From assembly GCA_036556965.1 (NCBI GenBank), contig DATBIO010000158.1:1-12717 (forward strand): a stretch of 12,717 nt of DNA. Reading direction: 5' to 3'. The translations under genes were made by a program, and so were the position numbers. Of this stretch, positions 7,273-12,717 are shown piece after piece. A model generated the notes under the pieces. The model worked only from the letters and a program-made list of their open reading frames with translations. It searched no databases and was not told the origin of the DNA. Source of the DNA: DATBIO01 sp036556965. Its GTDB lineage: Bacteria; Acidobacteriota; Vicinamibacteria; Fen-336. Position 1 is the first letter of the stretch; every line of letters begins with the position of its first letter.

Positions 7273-8415
7273 TCAGAGGGTCCTCAGCGCGTCGATCACG
7301 CGCAGGCGCCGCGCGCCCAGGGCGGGCAGCAGGCCGGCCAGGAGCCCCACGGCCAGCGTCACCGCCACGCCCAGTCCCATGGCCCACCCGGGCACGAAGA
7401 ACACGGGGAACAGCCCGCCCGTGGGATCTCCCGACATCGTGAACGCCTTGGCCAGCGCGATGCCGAGGGCCCCCCCCAGGAGGGCGAGCAGGCAGGACTC
7501 CACCAGCACCAGCGCCAGCACGGCGCCGTCGCGGAAGCCGACGGTCTTCAGCACGGCCAGCTCGCCCGTGCGCTCGCGCACGGACATGGCCATGGTGTTG
7601 CCCGTCACCAGGATGAGGGTGAAGAACACCACCGCCCCGATGGCGGTCATGAGGAAGCCGATGTTCCCCATCTGCTCGACGAAGGAGGCCATGAAGGCGG
7701 CCTCGCTCTGCGTGCGCGTCTCGAAGGGCGAGTTGGCGAAGGCGGAGTCGATGGTCTTCACCACCGTCACCGCGTCGTGGCCCTTGTCCACCCGCACCAC
7801 GTACCAGCCCACGTAGCCCTTGATGTCCGGCTCCACCTTCTCCGCCCAGTAGTCCCAGCGGAACCAGAACTGGGAGAGGTCGTCCTGCGGCCGCGTGCCC
7901 TCGTAGATGCCCACGAGGTTGAACTCCCAGTCGCCGGGGTAGATGGCGCCCTTGATGGGGATGCGGTCCCCCACCTTCCAGCCGAAGCGCTCCGCCGTCA
8001 CCTTGCCCACGACCGCCCCCGCCTTGTCCGCCGCGAGCGCCCGCCACTGCTCCTCGGGCACGCGGAACTCCGTGTACATCTGGCGCCACGTGGTGTGGTC
8101 CACCGCGAACTGGGGGAAGAAGTTCTTCTCGTCCTGGTACACGCCGCCGAACCAGTGGGCGAAGGTCAGGTCCTTGACCCCGGGCACGCGCGCGACGCGG
8201 TCGCGGTAGGCCAGGGGGAGGGGCTGGATGAGGGACACCTTGTTCACGACCAGGATGCGGTCGGCCCCCGCCGCTTCCACGCCCTGGTTGAAGGCGCCCC
8301 GGATGGCGATGAGGACGCAGAAGAGGAAGAGCGCCACCGCGAAGGAGCCGAGGGTGAGGGCCACGCGCACGCGGTGGCGCCGGAAGTTGCCCAGCAGCAG
8401 GGGCAGGTACTTCAC
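7273..8415 (-). CDS. ABC transporter permease, FtsX/MacB-like (first permease)
   Basis: Integral inner-membrane protein of 380 residues with the same layout as its downstream neighbour. A membrane segment at about 15-38 (ALTLGSFAVALFLFCVLIAI) precedes a periplasmic domain of roughly 215 residues rich in aromatic and charged positions. Three C-terminal membrane segments follow, at about 253-278, 303-328 and 345-370. The coupling motif SVRERTGELAVLKTVGFRDG and the terminal GARRLRVIDALRTL are characteristic of FtsX-like permeases. The start is GTG (8413-8415), overlapping the ATPase stop as GTGA, with GGGAG about 10 nt upstream. The two permeases are clearly related in layout but diverged in their periplasmic domains, so a heterodimer with the ATPase is the likely assembly. 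The cargo may be a lipoprotein, lipid, peptide or drug; the sequence does not say. Confidence 0.88.
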   Translation of the reverse strand: MKYLPLLLGNFRRHRVRVALTLGSFAVALFLFCVLIAIRGAFNQGVEAAGADRILVVNKVSLIQPLPLAYRDRVARVPGVKDLTFAHWFGGVYQDEKNFFPQFAVDHTTWRQMYTEFRVPEEQWRALAADKAGAVVGKVTAERFGWKVGDRIPIKGAIYPGDWEFNLVGIYEGTRPQDDLSQFWFRWDYWAEKVEPDIKGYVGWYVVRVDKGHDAVTVVKTIDSAFANSPFETRTQSEAAFMASFVEQMGNIGFLMTAIGAVVFFTLILVTGNTMAMSVRERTGELAVLKTVGFRDGAVLALVLVESCLLALLGGALGIALAKAFTMSGDPTGGLFPVFFVPGWAMGLGVAVTLAVGLLAGLLPALGARRLRVIDALRTL

Positions 8416-9125
8416 GCCGCCAGCACTCCCTTGTCGAGGTGGAGGGTGGCGTGGGCGCGCTCCGCCGCGCGCGGGTCGTGGGTGACCATGAGGATGGTCT
8501 TGCCGTGCTCGTCCACCAGCCGCTCCAGCAGCTCCAGGATCTCGTCCGCGCTCCGGCGGTCGAGGTCGCCCGTGGGCTCGTCGCAGAGGAGGAAGGTGGG
8601 GTCGGCCACGATGGCCCGCGCGATGGCCACGCGCTGCTGCTGCCCTCCGGAGAGCTCCCGCGGCCTGTGCTTCGCGCGGTCGGCCAGGCCCACCAGGGCC
8701 AGCGCGTTCTCCACGTGCCGGCGCCGCTCGGCCTTGCCCAGGGGCGTGAGGAGGAGGGGCAGCTCGACGTTGCGGAAGGCCGAGAGCACCGGGATCAGGT
8801 TGTACATCTGGAAGATGAAGCCCACGTGGCGGGCCCGCCAGCGCACGAGGCGCGCCCCGGAGAGGCGGCTGATCTCCTCGCCGTCCGCGCGCACGGTCCC
8901 CGCGCTGGGCACGTCCAGGCCCCCGAGGAGGTTGAGGAGGGTCGTCTTGCCCGAGCCGCTCGGTCCCATGAAGGCCACGAAGTCCCCGCGGTCCACGTCC
9001 AGGTTGATGCCCTGGAGCACGTGCAGCTCCTCGCTGCCGCGCCGGTAGGTCTTGGCCAGGTCGCGCACCACGATCAGGCTCTCGGACGCGCCGTTGCTGC
9101 CGATCTTCACCATAGGGCCGAGCAT
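8412..9125 (-). CDS. ABC transporter ATP-binding protein, MacB/LolD family
   Basis: Complete nucleotide-binding subunit of 237 residues. It has Walker A GPSGSGKTT (54-62), a Q-loop at Gln106 in FIFQMYNLIPVLSAFRNVELP, the signature LSGGQQQR (158-165), Walker B FLLCDEPTGDLD with catalytic Glu183, and the switch His216 in VTHD. NLIPVLSAFRNVELPLL and EPTGDLD are typical of the LolD/MacB/FtsE group, which drives FtsX-like permeases, and both following genes encode such permeases. It is the first gene of the operon. Two in-frame ATGs are possible: 9125 (used here) and 9113, which would remove four residues. Neither has a strong Shine-Dalgarno. It diverges from aat across a 44-bp gap. The stop overlaps the next start by 4 nt. 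Confidence 0.93.
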   Translation of the reverse strand: MLGPMVKIGSNGASESLIVVRDLAKTYRRGSEELHVLQGINLDVDRGDFVAFMGPSGSGKTTLLNLLGGLDVPSAGTVRADGEEISRLSGARLVRWRARHVGFIFQMYNLIPVLSAFRNVELPLLLTPLGKAERRRHVENALALVGLADRAKHRPRELSGGQQQRVAIARAIVADPTFLLCDEPTGDLDRRSADEILELLERLVDEHGKTILMVTHDPRAAERAHATLHLDKGVLAA

Positions 9126-9169
9126 TCTAGCCGCTTGGCCGGCCTCCGCGGGTCCGGGAGAATGAGCGG
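9126..9169. promoter_or_regulatory. Short divergent intergenic region
   Basis: These 44 bp separate the divergent starts of the ABC ATPase gene (-) and aat (+). The stretch contains the 8-bp palindrome GGCCGGCC at 9137-9144. I cannot pick out convincing -35/-10 boxes on either strand. Given the short gap, at least one of the two promoters probably lies partly inside the opposite coding region. Confidence 0.3.
9156..9161 (+). promoter_or_regulatory. Ribosome binding site for aat
   Basis: GGGAGA sits 8 nt before the GTG at 9170 and supports that GTG as the start. An ATG at 9162 is in another frame and does not give the Aat protein, so it is not the start. Confidence 0.55.
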
Positions 9170-9850
9170 GTGCCCGTGTTCGCCCTCGACGACCGCCTGC
9201 TCTTCCCGCCCGCGCACCTCGCCGACGACGGCCTCCTGGCCGTGGGGGGGGACCTGCGGCCCGAGCGCCTGCTCCTCGCCTACCGCCAGGGGATCTTCCC
9301 CTGGTACGAGGAGGGCCAGCCCATCCTCTGGCACTCCCCGGACCCCCGCATGGTGCTGCACACGGACGCCCTGCACGTGCCGCGCAGCCTGCGCAAGACC
9401 ATGCCGCGCTTCCAGCTCTCGCTGGACACCGCCTTCGCCGAGGTCATGGAGGGCTGCGCGCGCGCGCGGCGGCCGCGGCAGCGCACGACCTGGATCACGC
9501 GCGACATGCGGGCCGCCTACGGCGAGCTGCACGCGCGCGGGTACGCGCACTCCGCCGAGGCGCGGCAGGACGGGCGGCTGGTGGGGGGGCTCTATGGCGT
9601 CTCCCTGGGCGCCGTGTTCTTCGGCGAGTCCATGTTCACGCGCGTGCCCGACGCCTCCAAGGCCGCCTTCGTGGCCCTCGTGCGCCAGCTCGACGCCTGG
9701 GGCATCACGCTCGTGGACTGCCAGGTCTACACGGAGCACCTGGCCCGCTTCGGCGCGCGCGAGTGCAGCCGCCGGCAGTATCTCGGCCTCCTGAAGCGCG
9801 CCCTGGGCCGGCCCACGCGCCAGGGGCGCTGGTCCTTCGACTCCCGCTGA
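9170..9850 (+). CDS. aat: Leucyl/phenylalanyl-tRNA--protein transferase
   Basis: Cytosolic enzyme of 226 residues (E. coli Aat has 234). It transfers Leu or Phe from its aminoacyl-tRNA to the N-terminal Lys or Arg of proteins, creating an N-degron read by ClpS for ClpAP degradation. Diagnostic motifs are LLAVGGDL (22-29), YRQGIFPWYEEGQPILWHSP (38-57) with DPR directly after, GLYGVSLGAVFFGESMF with Glu153, and LVDCQ with Asp183-Cys184-Gln185. These match the conserved active-site segments of the family along the whole length. The start is GTG at 9170 with GGGAGA upstream. It is apparently a single-gene unit: a hairpin follows its stop, and the next gene has its own candidate promoter. ClpS and ClpA are not encoded in this window. 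Confidence 0.96.
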   Translation: MPVFALDDRLLFPPAHLADDGLLAVGGDLRPERLLLAYRQGIFPWYEEGQPILWHSPDPRMVLHTDALHVPRSLRKTMPRFQLSLDTAFAEVMEGCARARRPRQRTTWITRDMRAAYGELHARGYAHSAEARQDGRLVGGLYGVSLGAVFFGESMFTRVPDASKAAFVALVRQLDAWGITLVDCQVYTEHLARFGARECSRRQYLGLLKRALGRPTRQGRWSFDSR

Positions 9851-9856
9851 GAGCCC

Positions 9857-9883
9857 CGCGGCGGGCGGCGCGGGCCCGCCGCG
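9857..9883 (+). terminator. Stem-loop after aat
   Basis: The arms 9857-9866 and 9874-9883 form a 10-bp stem (core GCGGCGGGC / GCCCGCCGC) with a 7-nt loop, starting 6 nt after the aat stop. No T-run follows, so it is terminator-like rather than a classic intrinsic terminator. It ends just upstream of the candidate sigma-54 promoter. Confidence 0.45.
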
Positions 9884-9885
9884 CC

Positions 9886-9901
9886 TGGCATCGGTGTTGC
9901 T
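9886..9901 (+). promoter_or_regulatory. Candidate sigma-54 (RpoN) -24/-12 promoter
   Basis: The bases TGGCATCGGTGTTGCT match the sigma-54 consensus TGGCAC-N5-TTGC(A/T). The invariant GG at 9887-9888 and GC at 9899-9900 are separated by exactly 10 nt as required. The only departure within the listed boxes is T for C at the sixth base. If C9900 is -12, transcription would start near 9912, just before GGAGGTG (9914-9920) and the ATG at 9928. This is a sequence match only; no enhancer-binding protein gene or site has been identified in the window. Confidence 0.5.
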
Positions 9902-9913
9902 TAACCCAACCCC

Positions 9914-9920
9914 GGAGGTG
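9914..9920 (+). promoter_or_regulatory. Strong ribosome binding site
   Basis: GGAGGTG with a 7-nt spacer before ATG 9928 is the best Shine-Dalgarno in the window. It fixes the start of the exported protein even though the frame stays open upstream into the aat gene. Confidence 0.75.
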
Positions 9921-9927
9921 CAATTCC

Positions 9928-11517
9928 ATGCGTAGATCCGGGTTGGCCTTGTCCCTGGCGCTGCTGGGCGCGACGGTGTTCGCCCGGCAGGAGCCGCGCT
10001 CCTTCACACCCTCCCGCCCGGCCGAGGACGTCCCCACCTTCGTGAACGCCGAGGTGATCCGCGTGGCCAGCGACGGGACGGTGACCTTCCGCACCGAGAG
10101 CGGGGAGACCGTCCTGCGCGCCTCCGACGAGGCCCTGCGCGAGGTCTCGGGCCTGCGCACGGGCGACAAGGTCCTCCTCGAGTACCGCCTGCGCGACGGG
10201 CGGCGCGTGATCACGGACGTGGAGCCGGCCTCCCCCACCTCGGGCGAGCCGGGCCGGGCGCGGGCCTCCGCCACCACGACCGTCATCTCCCCCTCCGGCG
10301 GCGCCACGCGCAGCGCGCGCGTCATCGCCACCGACGTGGGCCGGCGACGGATCATGGTGGTGGACCAGGCTGGCGGGGCCTTCGTGCTCCCCGTGTCGCG
10401 CGCCGCCGCCTCCCGCCTCGGGAGCTTCGCCCCCGGTGACACCGTCGGACTGACCTTCGACCCCGCCCTGGGCGGGAGCGCCTTCGGCACCGTGACCGCC
10501 ATCCAGACCGTGGACAACGCCGCCCTCTTCGGAGCCGGCACCCTCTTCCCCACCGTCTCCGGACAGCTCGTGCGCGTGGACCGCGCCAACAACAGCGTCG
10601 TCGTCCGCAGCAACGGCGCCGAGATGACGGTGCCCGTCAGCGGGGTCGCCATGGGCGGCCTCGGCACCCTGCGCGCGGGCGACACCCTCGCCCTCGACCT
10701 CGGCCTGGTCGGGACCGGGGTGACGGCCAGCGGCAACGCGCGCCTGAGCACGGTGCCCGGCGGGTCGCCCTTCGTCGCCGTCACCGCGCTGCAGACCGTG
10801 CCTCCGGGGACGGTGAGCGTGGCCGGCGGCTCGACCCTCAGCCCGAACACGGCCTCGCCCAATGCGCCCGGCCTGTCGGGCGTCACCAACGCGGGCGCCG
10901 TGGCCGGCTCGCCCGGCGCACCCGCCGGGGCCGGTACGCCCGCCGTGGGCGGCGTGGTCGGCTCCACCGGCGTCGGCACCACGGCGGGAGCGGCGGGATC
11001 CGGCGCGGCGGCGGGCGCGGGCCCGATGGGAGTCACCGGCGGCGGTCCCGTCGTGGTGGGCGGCGGCATGCCCGGTCCCCTCACGCGCAACGTCCCGAAC
11101 GTCGGCACGCCGGGCCCGGTGGTGACGGCGGTGCTTCCGCCCGCGGTGGTGAAGGCTCCGCAGTCCCAGGCCGAGGTCGGTCTCTTCCGGGCGCAGGGCG
11201 AGCGCGACCTCGACATGGCGGCGATGACGCTGGCCGCCGCGGCCAACGACATCGACGTGGCCTGGTTCGGCTACAAGCAGACGTGCCTGCGCGGCTTCAC
11301 GCCGGAGAGCACCCCGGGCCGCGAGTGGTTCCTGCTTCTGGACGGGCGCGTGGCCTCACCCACCGACGACGGCTGCCGCGCGCAGTTCACCGCCCTCCAG
11401 GGCCGCGCCGAGGGGTTCCGCCAGCAGCTGGAGGTCGTCACCGACGCGGCGCGCAGGGCGGACGTGCTGCCCGGCACCATCCGGGAGATCCTCGACCGCC
11501 ACAAGCTCGATCGTTAG
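9928..11517 (+). CDS. Exported protein of unknown function with three related beta-type units and a Gly/Ala-rich linker
   Basis: I do not recognise this 529-residue protein. Residues 1-19 are a signal peptide (MRRSGLALSLALLGATVFA). Three units of similar pattern follow: about 38-101, 129-193 and 210-289. Each begins with a strand such as AEVIRV, ARVIAT or GQLVRV, has a central L-x-x-GD(K/T) turn (LRTGDKVLLEY, FAPGDTVGLTF, LRAGDTLALDL) and ends near VTDVEP, VTAIQTV or VTALQTV. This recalls small OB-like or DUF5666-type beta domains, with low certainty. Residues about 290-425 are a low-complexity Gly/Ala/Val/Pro/Thr linker. The C-terminal region (about 425-529) is mainly helical, with Cys453 and Cys483 possibly forming a disulfide. 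It is probably periplasmic or surface-exposed. There is a strong RBS and a candidate sigma-54 promoter. It stands alone, convergent to pheA. No catalytic motif is visible. Confidence 0.8.
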   Translation: MRRSGLALSLALLGATVFARQEPRSFTPSRPAEDVPTFVNAEVIRVASDGTVTFRTESGETVLRASDEALREVSGLRTGDKVLLEYRLRDGRRVITDVEPASPTSGEPGRARASATTTVISPSGGATRSARVIATDVGRRRIMVVDQAGGAFVLPVSRAAASRLGSFAPGDTVGLTFDPALGGSAFGTVTAIQTVDNAALFGAGTLFPTVSGQLVRVDRANNSVVVRSNGAEMTVPVSGVAMGGLGTLRAGDTLALDLGLVGTGVTASGNARLSTVPGGSPFVAVTALQTVPPGTVSVAGGSTLSPNTASPNAPGLSGVTNAGAVAGSPGAPAGAGTPAVGGVVGSTGVGTTAGAAGSGAAAGAGPMGVTGGGPVVVGGGMPGPLTRNVPNVGTPGPVVTAVLPPAVVKAPQSQAEVGLFRAQGERDLDMAAMTLAAAANDIDVAWFGYKQTCLRGFTPESTPGREWFLLLDGRVASPTDDGCRAQFTALQGRAEGFRQQLEVVTDAARRADVLPGTIREILDRHKLDR

Positions 11518-11524
11518 ACAGGTC

Positions 11525-11553
11525 GGGGGGGTACGGATCATCCGCACCCCCCC
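11525..11553 (+). terminator. Strong hairpin after the exported-protein gene (repeat copy 1)
   Basis: Seven Gs (11525-11531) plus T pair with A plus seven Cs (11546-11553). After one A/C mismatch, CGGA pairs with TCCG around a TCA loop, for 12 bp in total. It starts 7 nt after the stop at 11517. No T-run follows. Bases 11533-11552 recur at 11623-11642 with a single mismatch. Confidence 0.55.
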
Positions 11554-11642
11554 GCGGCTTCGCCTCCCCCCCATTCGCTCGCGTCGGGGAGACCCCGCCG
11601 CTCGCTAGCTTCCTGTGGGCGCACGGATCTTCCGCACCCCCC
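11533..11642. repeat. Pair of 20-bp direct repeats 90 bp apart in the convergent intergenic gap
   Basis: Bases 11533-11552 and 11623-11642 are identical except for one base (ATCAT versus ATCTT in the middle), both with the core CGGATC(A/T)TCCGCACCCCCC. Each is the core of a hairpin next to the stop codon of one of the two convergent genes. The bases between contain only short GC-rich inverted repeats such as GGGGAGACCCC (11586-11596). The 130-bp gap 11518-11647 has no gene that I can support. Confidence 0.6.
11617..11642 (-). terminator. Hairpin after pheA (repeat copy 2)
   Basis: Read on the minus strand, GGGTGCGGA and its mate TCCGTGCGCCC pair around an AGA loop. Ten of 11 positions pair, two of them as G-U, with one G/G mismatch. 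The stem begins 5 nt after the pheA stop. No T-run follows, so Rho-independent termination is uncertain, but the position is right for a 3' end or a stabilising stem. Confidence 0.45.
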
Positions 11643-11647
11643 GTTCT

Positions 11648-12499
11648 TTACTTGCCGCGCGGCACCCCCTCGTCCGCGCGGCGATAGCTCCCCAGCACGC
11701 GCACCCCGCCCGACTGCTCCTCCAGGGCCATGAGCGCCTCCGCCACCGGCGGGTCCTCGGCGTGGCCCGCCACGTCCAGCCAGAACGAGTACTCGAACGG
11801 CCGGCCGCGCAGGGGCCGGCTCTCGATCTTGAGCAGGTCCAGGCCGCGCGCGGCGAAGACGCGGAGGGCGGCGCACAGCGCGCCCGGCTGGTGGGGGACG
11901 GTCATGATCAGCGACGTCTTGAAGCCGTGGCCGGCGGAGGCCCGCGCCTCCGCTTCCGGCGACAGGAGCAGGAAGCGCGTGAAGTTGGCGGGGTCGTCCT
12001 CCAGCCCCTCGGCCAGCACCATGCCACCGTGGAGCGCCGCCGCGCGGCGGCTGGCGCTGGCGGCCCGGTGGCGCCGGCCCTCCCCCACCACCTGCAGCAC
12101 CGCCCCCGCGGTGTCGTAGACGGGAACGGGCTCCACCTCGGGCCGGGAGCGGAAGAAGGACTCGCACTGGGCCAGGGCCACCGGGTGCGAGAGCACCTGG
12201 CGGATCTCGTGCGCGCGCGACCCGGGCACGCCCACCAGGGCGTGCGCCACGCGCACGACCGTCTCCGCCATGATGCACAGCTCGCGGTCGGCGAGCAGGT
12301 CGTGCACGGGCTGCACGGAGCCGGCCACCGTGTTCTCGATGGGCACCACCCCGAAGCGCGCGCGGCCGCTCTCCACCGCGTCGAACACGTGCACGAAGCG
12401 CGCGCAGGGCAGCAGGTCCAGCCCTCCGCCCAGGAGGGCCTGCGCCGCGTCCTCGCTGAAGGCGCCCGGCGCCCCCTGGTACGCCGCGTCCGCGCTCAT
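11648..12499 (-). CDS. pheA: Prephenate dehydratase with C-terminal ACT domain
   Basis: Cytosolic enzyme of 283 residues, the normal length for a stand-alone prephenate dehydratase. It decarboxylates and dehydrates prephenate to phenylpyruvate for phenylalanine synthesis. Residues 1-185 are the catalytic part: AYQGAPGAFSEDAA at the N-terminus, VPIENTVAGSV, LSHPVALAQC, and NFTRFLLL with the catalytic Thr174-Arg175-Phe176. Residues about 193-270 form an ACT domain with the phenylalanine-binding signatures GAL (in HQPGALCAAL) and ESRP (in KIESRPLRGRPFEYSFW), so feedback inhibition by Phe is expected from the family. The ATG at 12499 overlaps the stop of the chorismate mutase gene as ATGA, so the two consecutive enzymes are translationally coupled. 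A hairpin follows the stop. Confidence 0.96.
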   Translation of the reverse strand: MSADAAYQGAPGAFSEDAAQALLGGGLDLLPCARFVHVFDAVESGRARFGVVPIENTVAGSVQPVHDLLADRELCIMAETVVRVAHALVGVPGSRAHEIRQVLSHPVALAQCESFFRSRPEVEPVPVYDTAGAVLQVVGEGRRHRAASASRRAAALHGGMVLAEGLEDDPANFTRFLLLSPEAEARASAGHGFKTSLIMTVPHQPGALCAALRVFAARGLDLLKIESRPLRGRPFEYSFWLDVAGHAEDPPVAEALMALEEQSGGVRVLGSYRRADEGVPRGK

Positions 12500-12717
12500 G
12501 CCACGCGGGCTTGCGCCGCCCGCGTCTCCGCGATGATGGCCGTGAACATGCGCGCCATGGCCTCGGGGTCCAGGGGCCCCGCGCCCGCGGCCGCGCTCAC
12601 GTGCTCCAACACGGAGGCCTCGCGCTCCGGCGCGACGATGGGCAGGCCGCTGGACTGCTTCACGCGCGCCAGGCCCAGGGCCAGGCGCGCCCGCTCGTTG
12701 AGCAGGCGGACCAGCGC
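12496..12717 (-). CDS. Chorismate mutase, AroQ type (5' part cut by window edge)
   Basis: The minus-strand frame from the right edge to the TGA at 12498-12496 encodes 73 residues. It starts ALVRLLNERARLALGLARVK and continues through GLPIVAPEREASVLEHV, GPLDPEAMARMFTAIIAETR and AAQARVA. This is the AroQ all-helical chorismate mutase pattern: the LNERARLALGLARVK segment of helix 1 with its catalytic Arg and Lys, the P-x-REASVLE loop and helix 2, and the FTAIIAETRAAQ final helix. It converts chorismate to prephenate, the substrate of the overlapping pheA product. About 15-25 N-terminal residues lie beyond the window. The stop overlaps pheA's start by 4 nt. It could be the tail of a longer fusion (for example a DAHP synthase-mutase), which the window cannot exclude. 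Confidence 0.88.
   Translation of the reverse strand, partial: ALVRLLNERARLALGLARVKQSSGLPIVAPEREASVLEHVSAAAGAGPLDPEAMARMFTAIIAETRAAQARVA

Noticed and set aside
4323..7442. A 1039-codon plus-strand open frame spanning the convergent junction
   Set aside because: It overlaps both the hydrolase and the permease genes, is dominated by Arg/Pro/Gly/His, and crosses two confidently assigned convergent genes.
9763..9927. Upstream extension of the exported-protein frame into aat
   Set aside because: ATG 9928 has a strong Shine-Dalgarno and starts a good signal peptide. The extension has no such support.
9705..11252. A 515-codon minus-strand frame opposite the exported-protein gene
   Set aside because: Ser/Thr/Pro/Ala/Arg-rich antisense product without a recognisable domain or RBS. 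The plus-strand gene has an RBS, a signal peptide and ordered units.
1..12717. Possible defence system, mobile element, CRISPR array, tRNA or rRNA
   Set aside because: No transposase or integrase motifs, no regularly spaced repeats, no tRNA-like cloverleaf and no rRNA sequence were seen. Base composition looks uniform across the window.

Overview
The window is very G+C-rich chromosomal DNA, about three quarters G+C by eye, with almost every third codon position G or C. Genes are tightly packed, with many 4-nt stop/start overlaps and GTG starts. There is no sign of a mobile element, CRISPR array, tRNA or rRNA. The mix of genes (Aat transferase, a secreted propeller/CehA-type hydrolase, tandem FtsX-like permeases, a possible sigma-54 promoter) suggests a high-GC Gram-negative-type bacterium such as an Acidobacteriota or Myxococcota member. 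That assignment is inference; no marker gene settles it.

Left region (1-6054, + strand): four genes joined by ATGA or GTGA overlaps. They are a BON/TPR membrane-anchored protein (open at the left edge), a P5C-dehydrogenase-like aldehyde dehydrogenase, a class III PLP aminotransferase of the ornithine/GABA type, and a large secreted protein joining a six-repeat PD40 (TolB-like) propeller to a CehA/McbA-type PHP metallohydrolase. The two middle genes fit consecutive steps, omega-transamination to a semialdehyde and then oxidation, as in ornithine to glutamate. How the secreted hydrolase relates to them is unknown.

Middle region (6102-9125, - strand): a three-gene ABC transporter operon of the MacB/LolD type, transcribed ATPase, permease, permease. 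A GC-rich stem-loop separates it from the convergent left operon. No periplasmic adaptor gene is present in the window.

Right region: aat (leucyl/phenylalanyl-tRNA-protein transferase, + strand) diverges from the ABC operon across only 44 bp. A stem-loop and a good match to a sigma-54 -24/-12 promoter follow. They precede an unrecognised 529-residue exported protein with three related small beta-type units, a Gly/Ala/Pro-rich linker and a C-terminal domain with two cysteines. Convergent to it are pheA (prephenate dehydratase with ACT domain) and, overlapping pheA's start by 4 nt, the 3' part of an AroQ-type chorismate mutase gene running off the right edge. Together these make phenylpyruvate from chorismate. 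The 130-bp gap between the convergent genes holds two near-identical hairpin repeats, one just after each stop codon.

Most of the window is ordinary housekeeping and metabolism. I do not see a defence system or other clearly new multi-gene system. The most unusual items are the unrecognised exported protein with its candidate sigma-54 promoter, the composition of the four-gene coupled operon, and the paired hairpin repeats.
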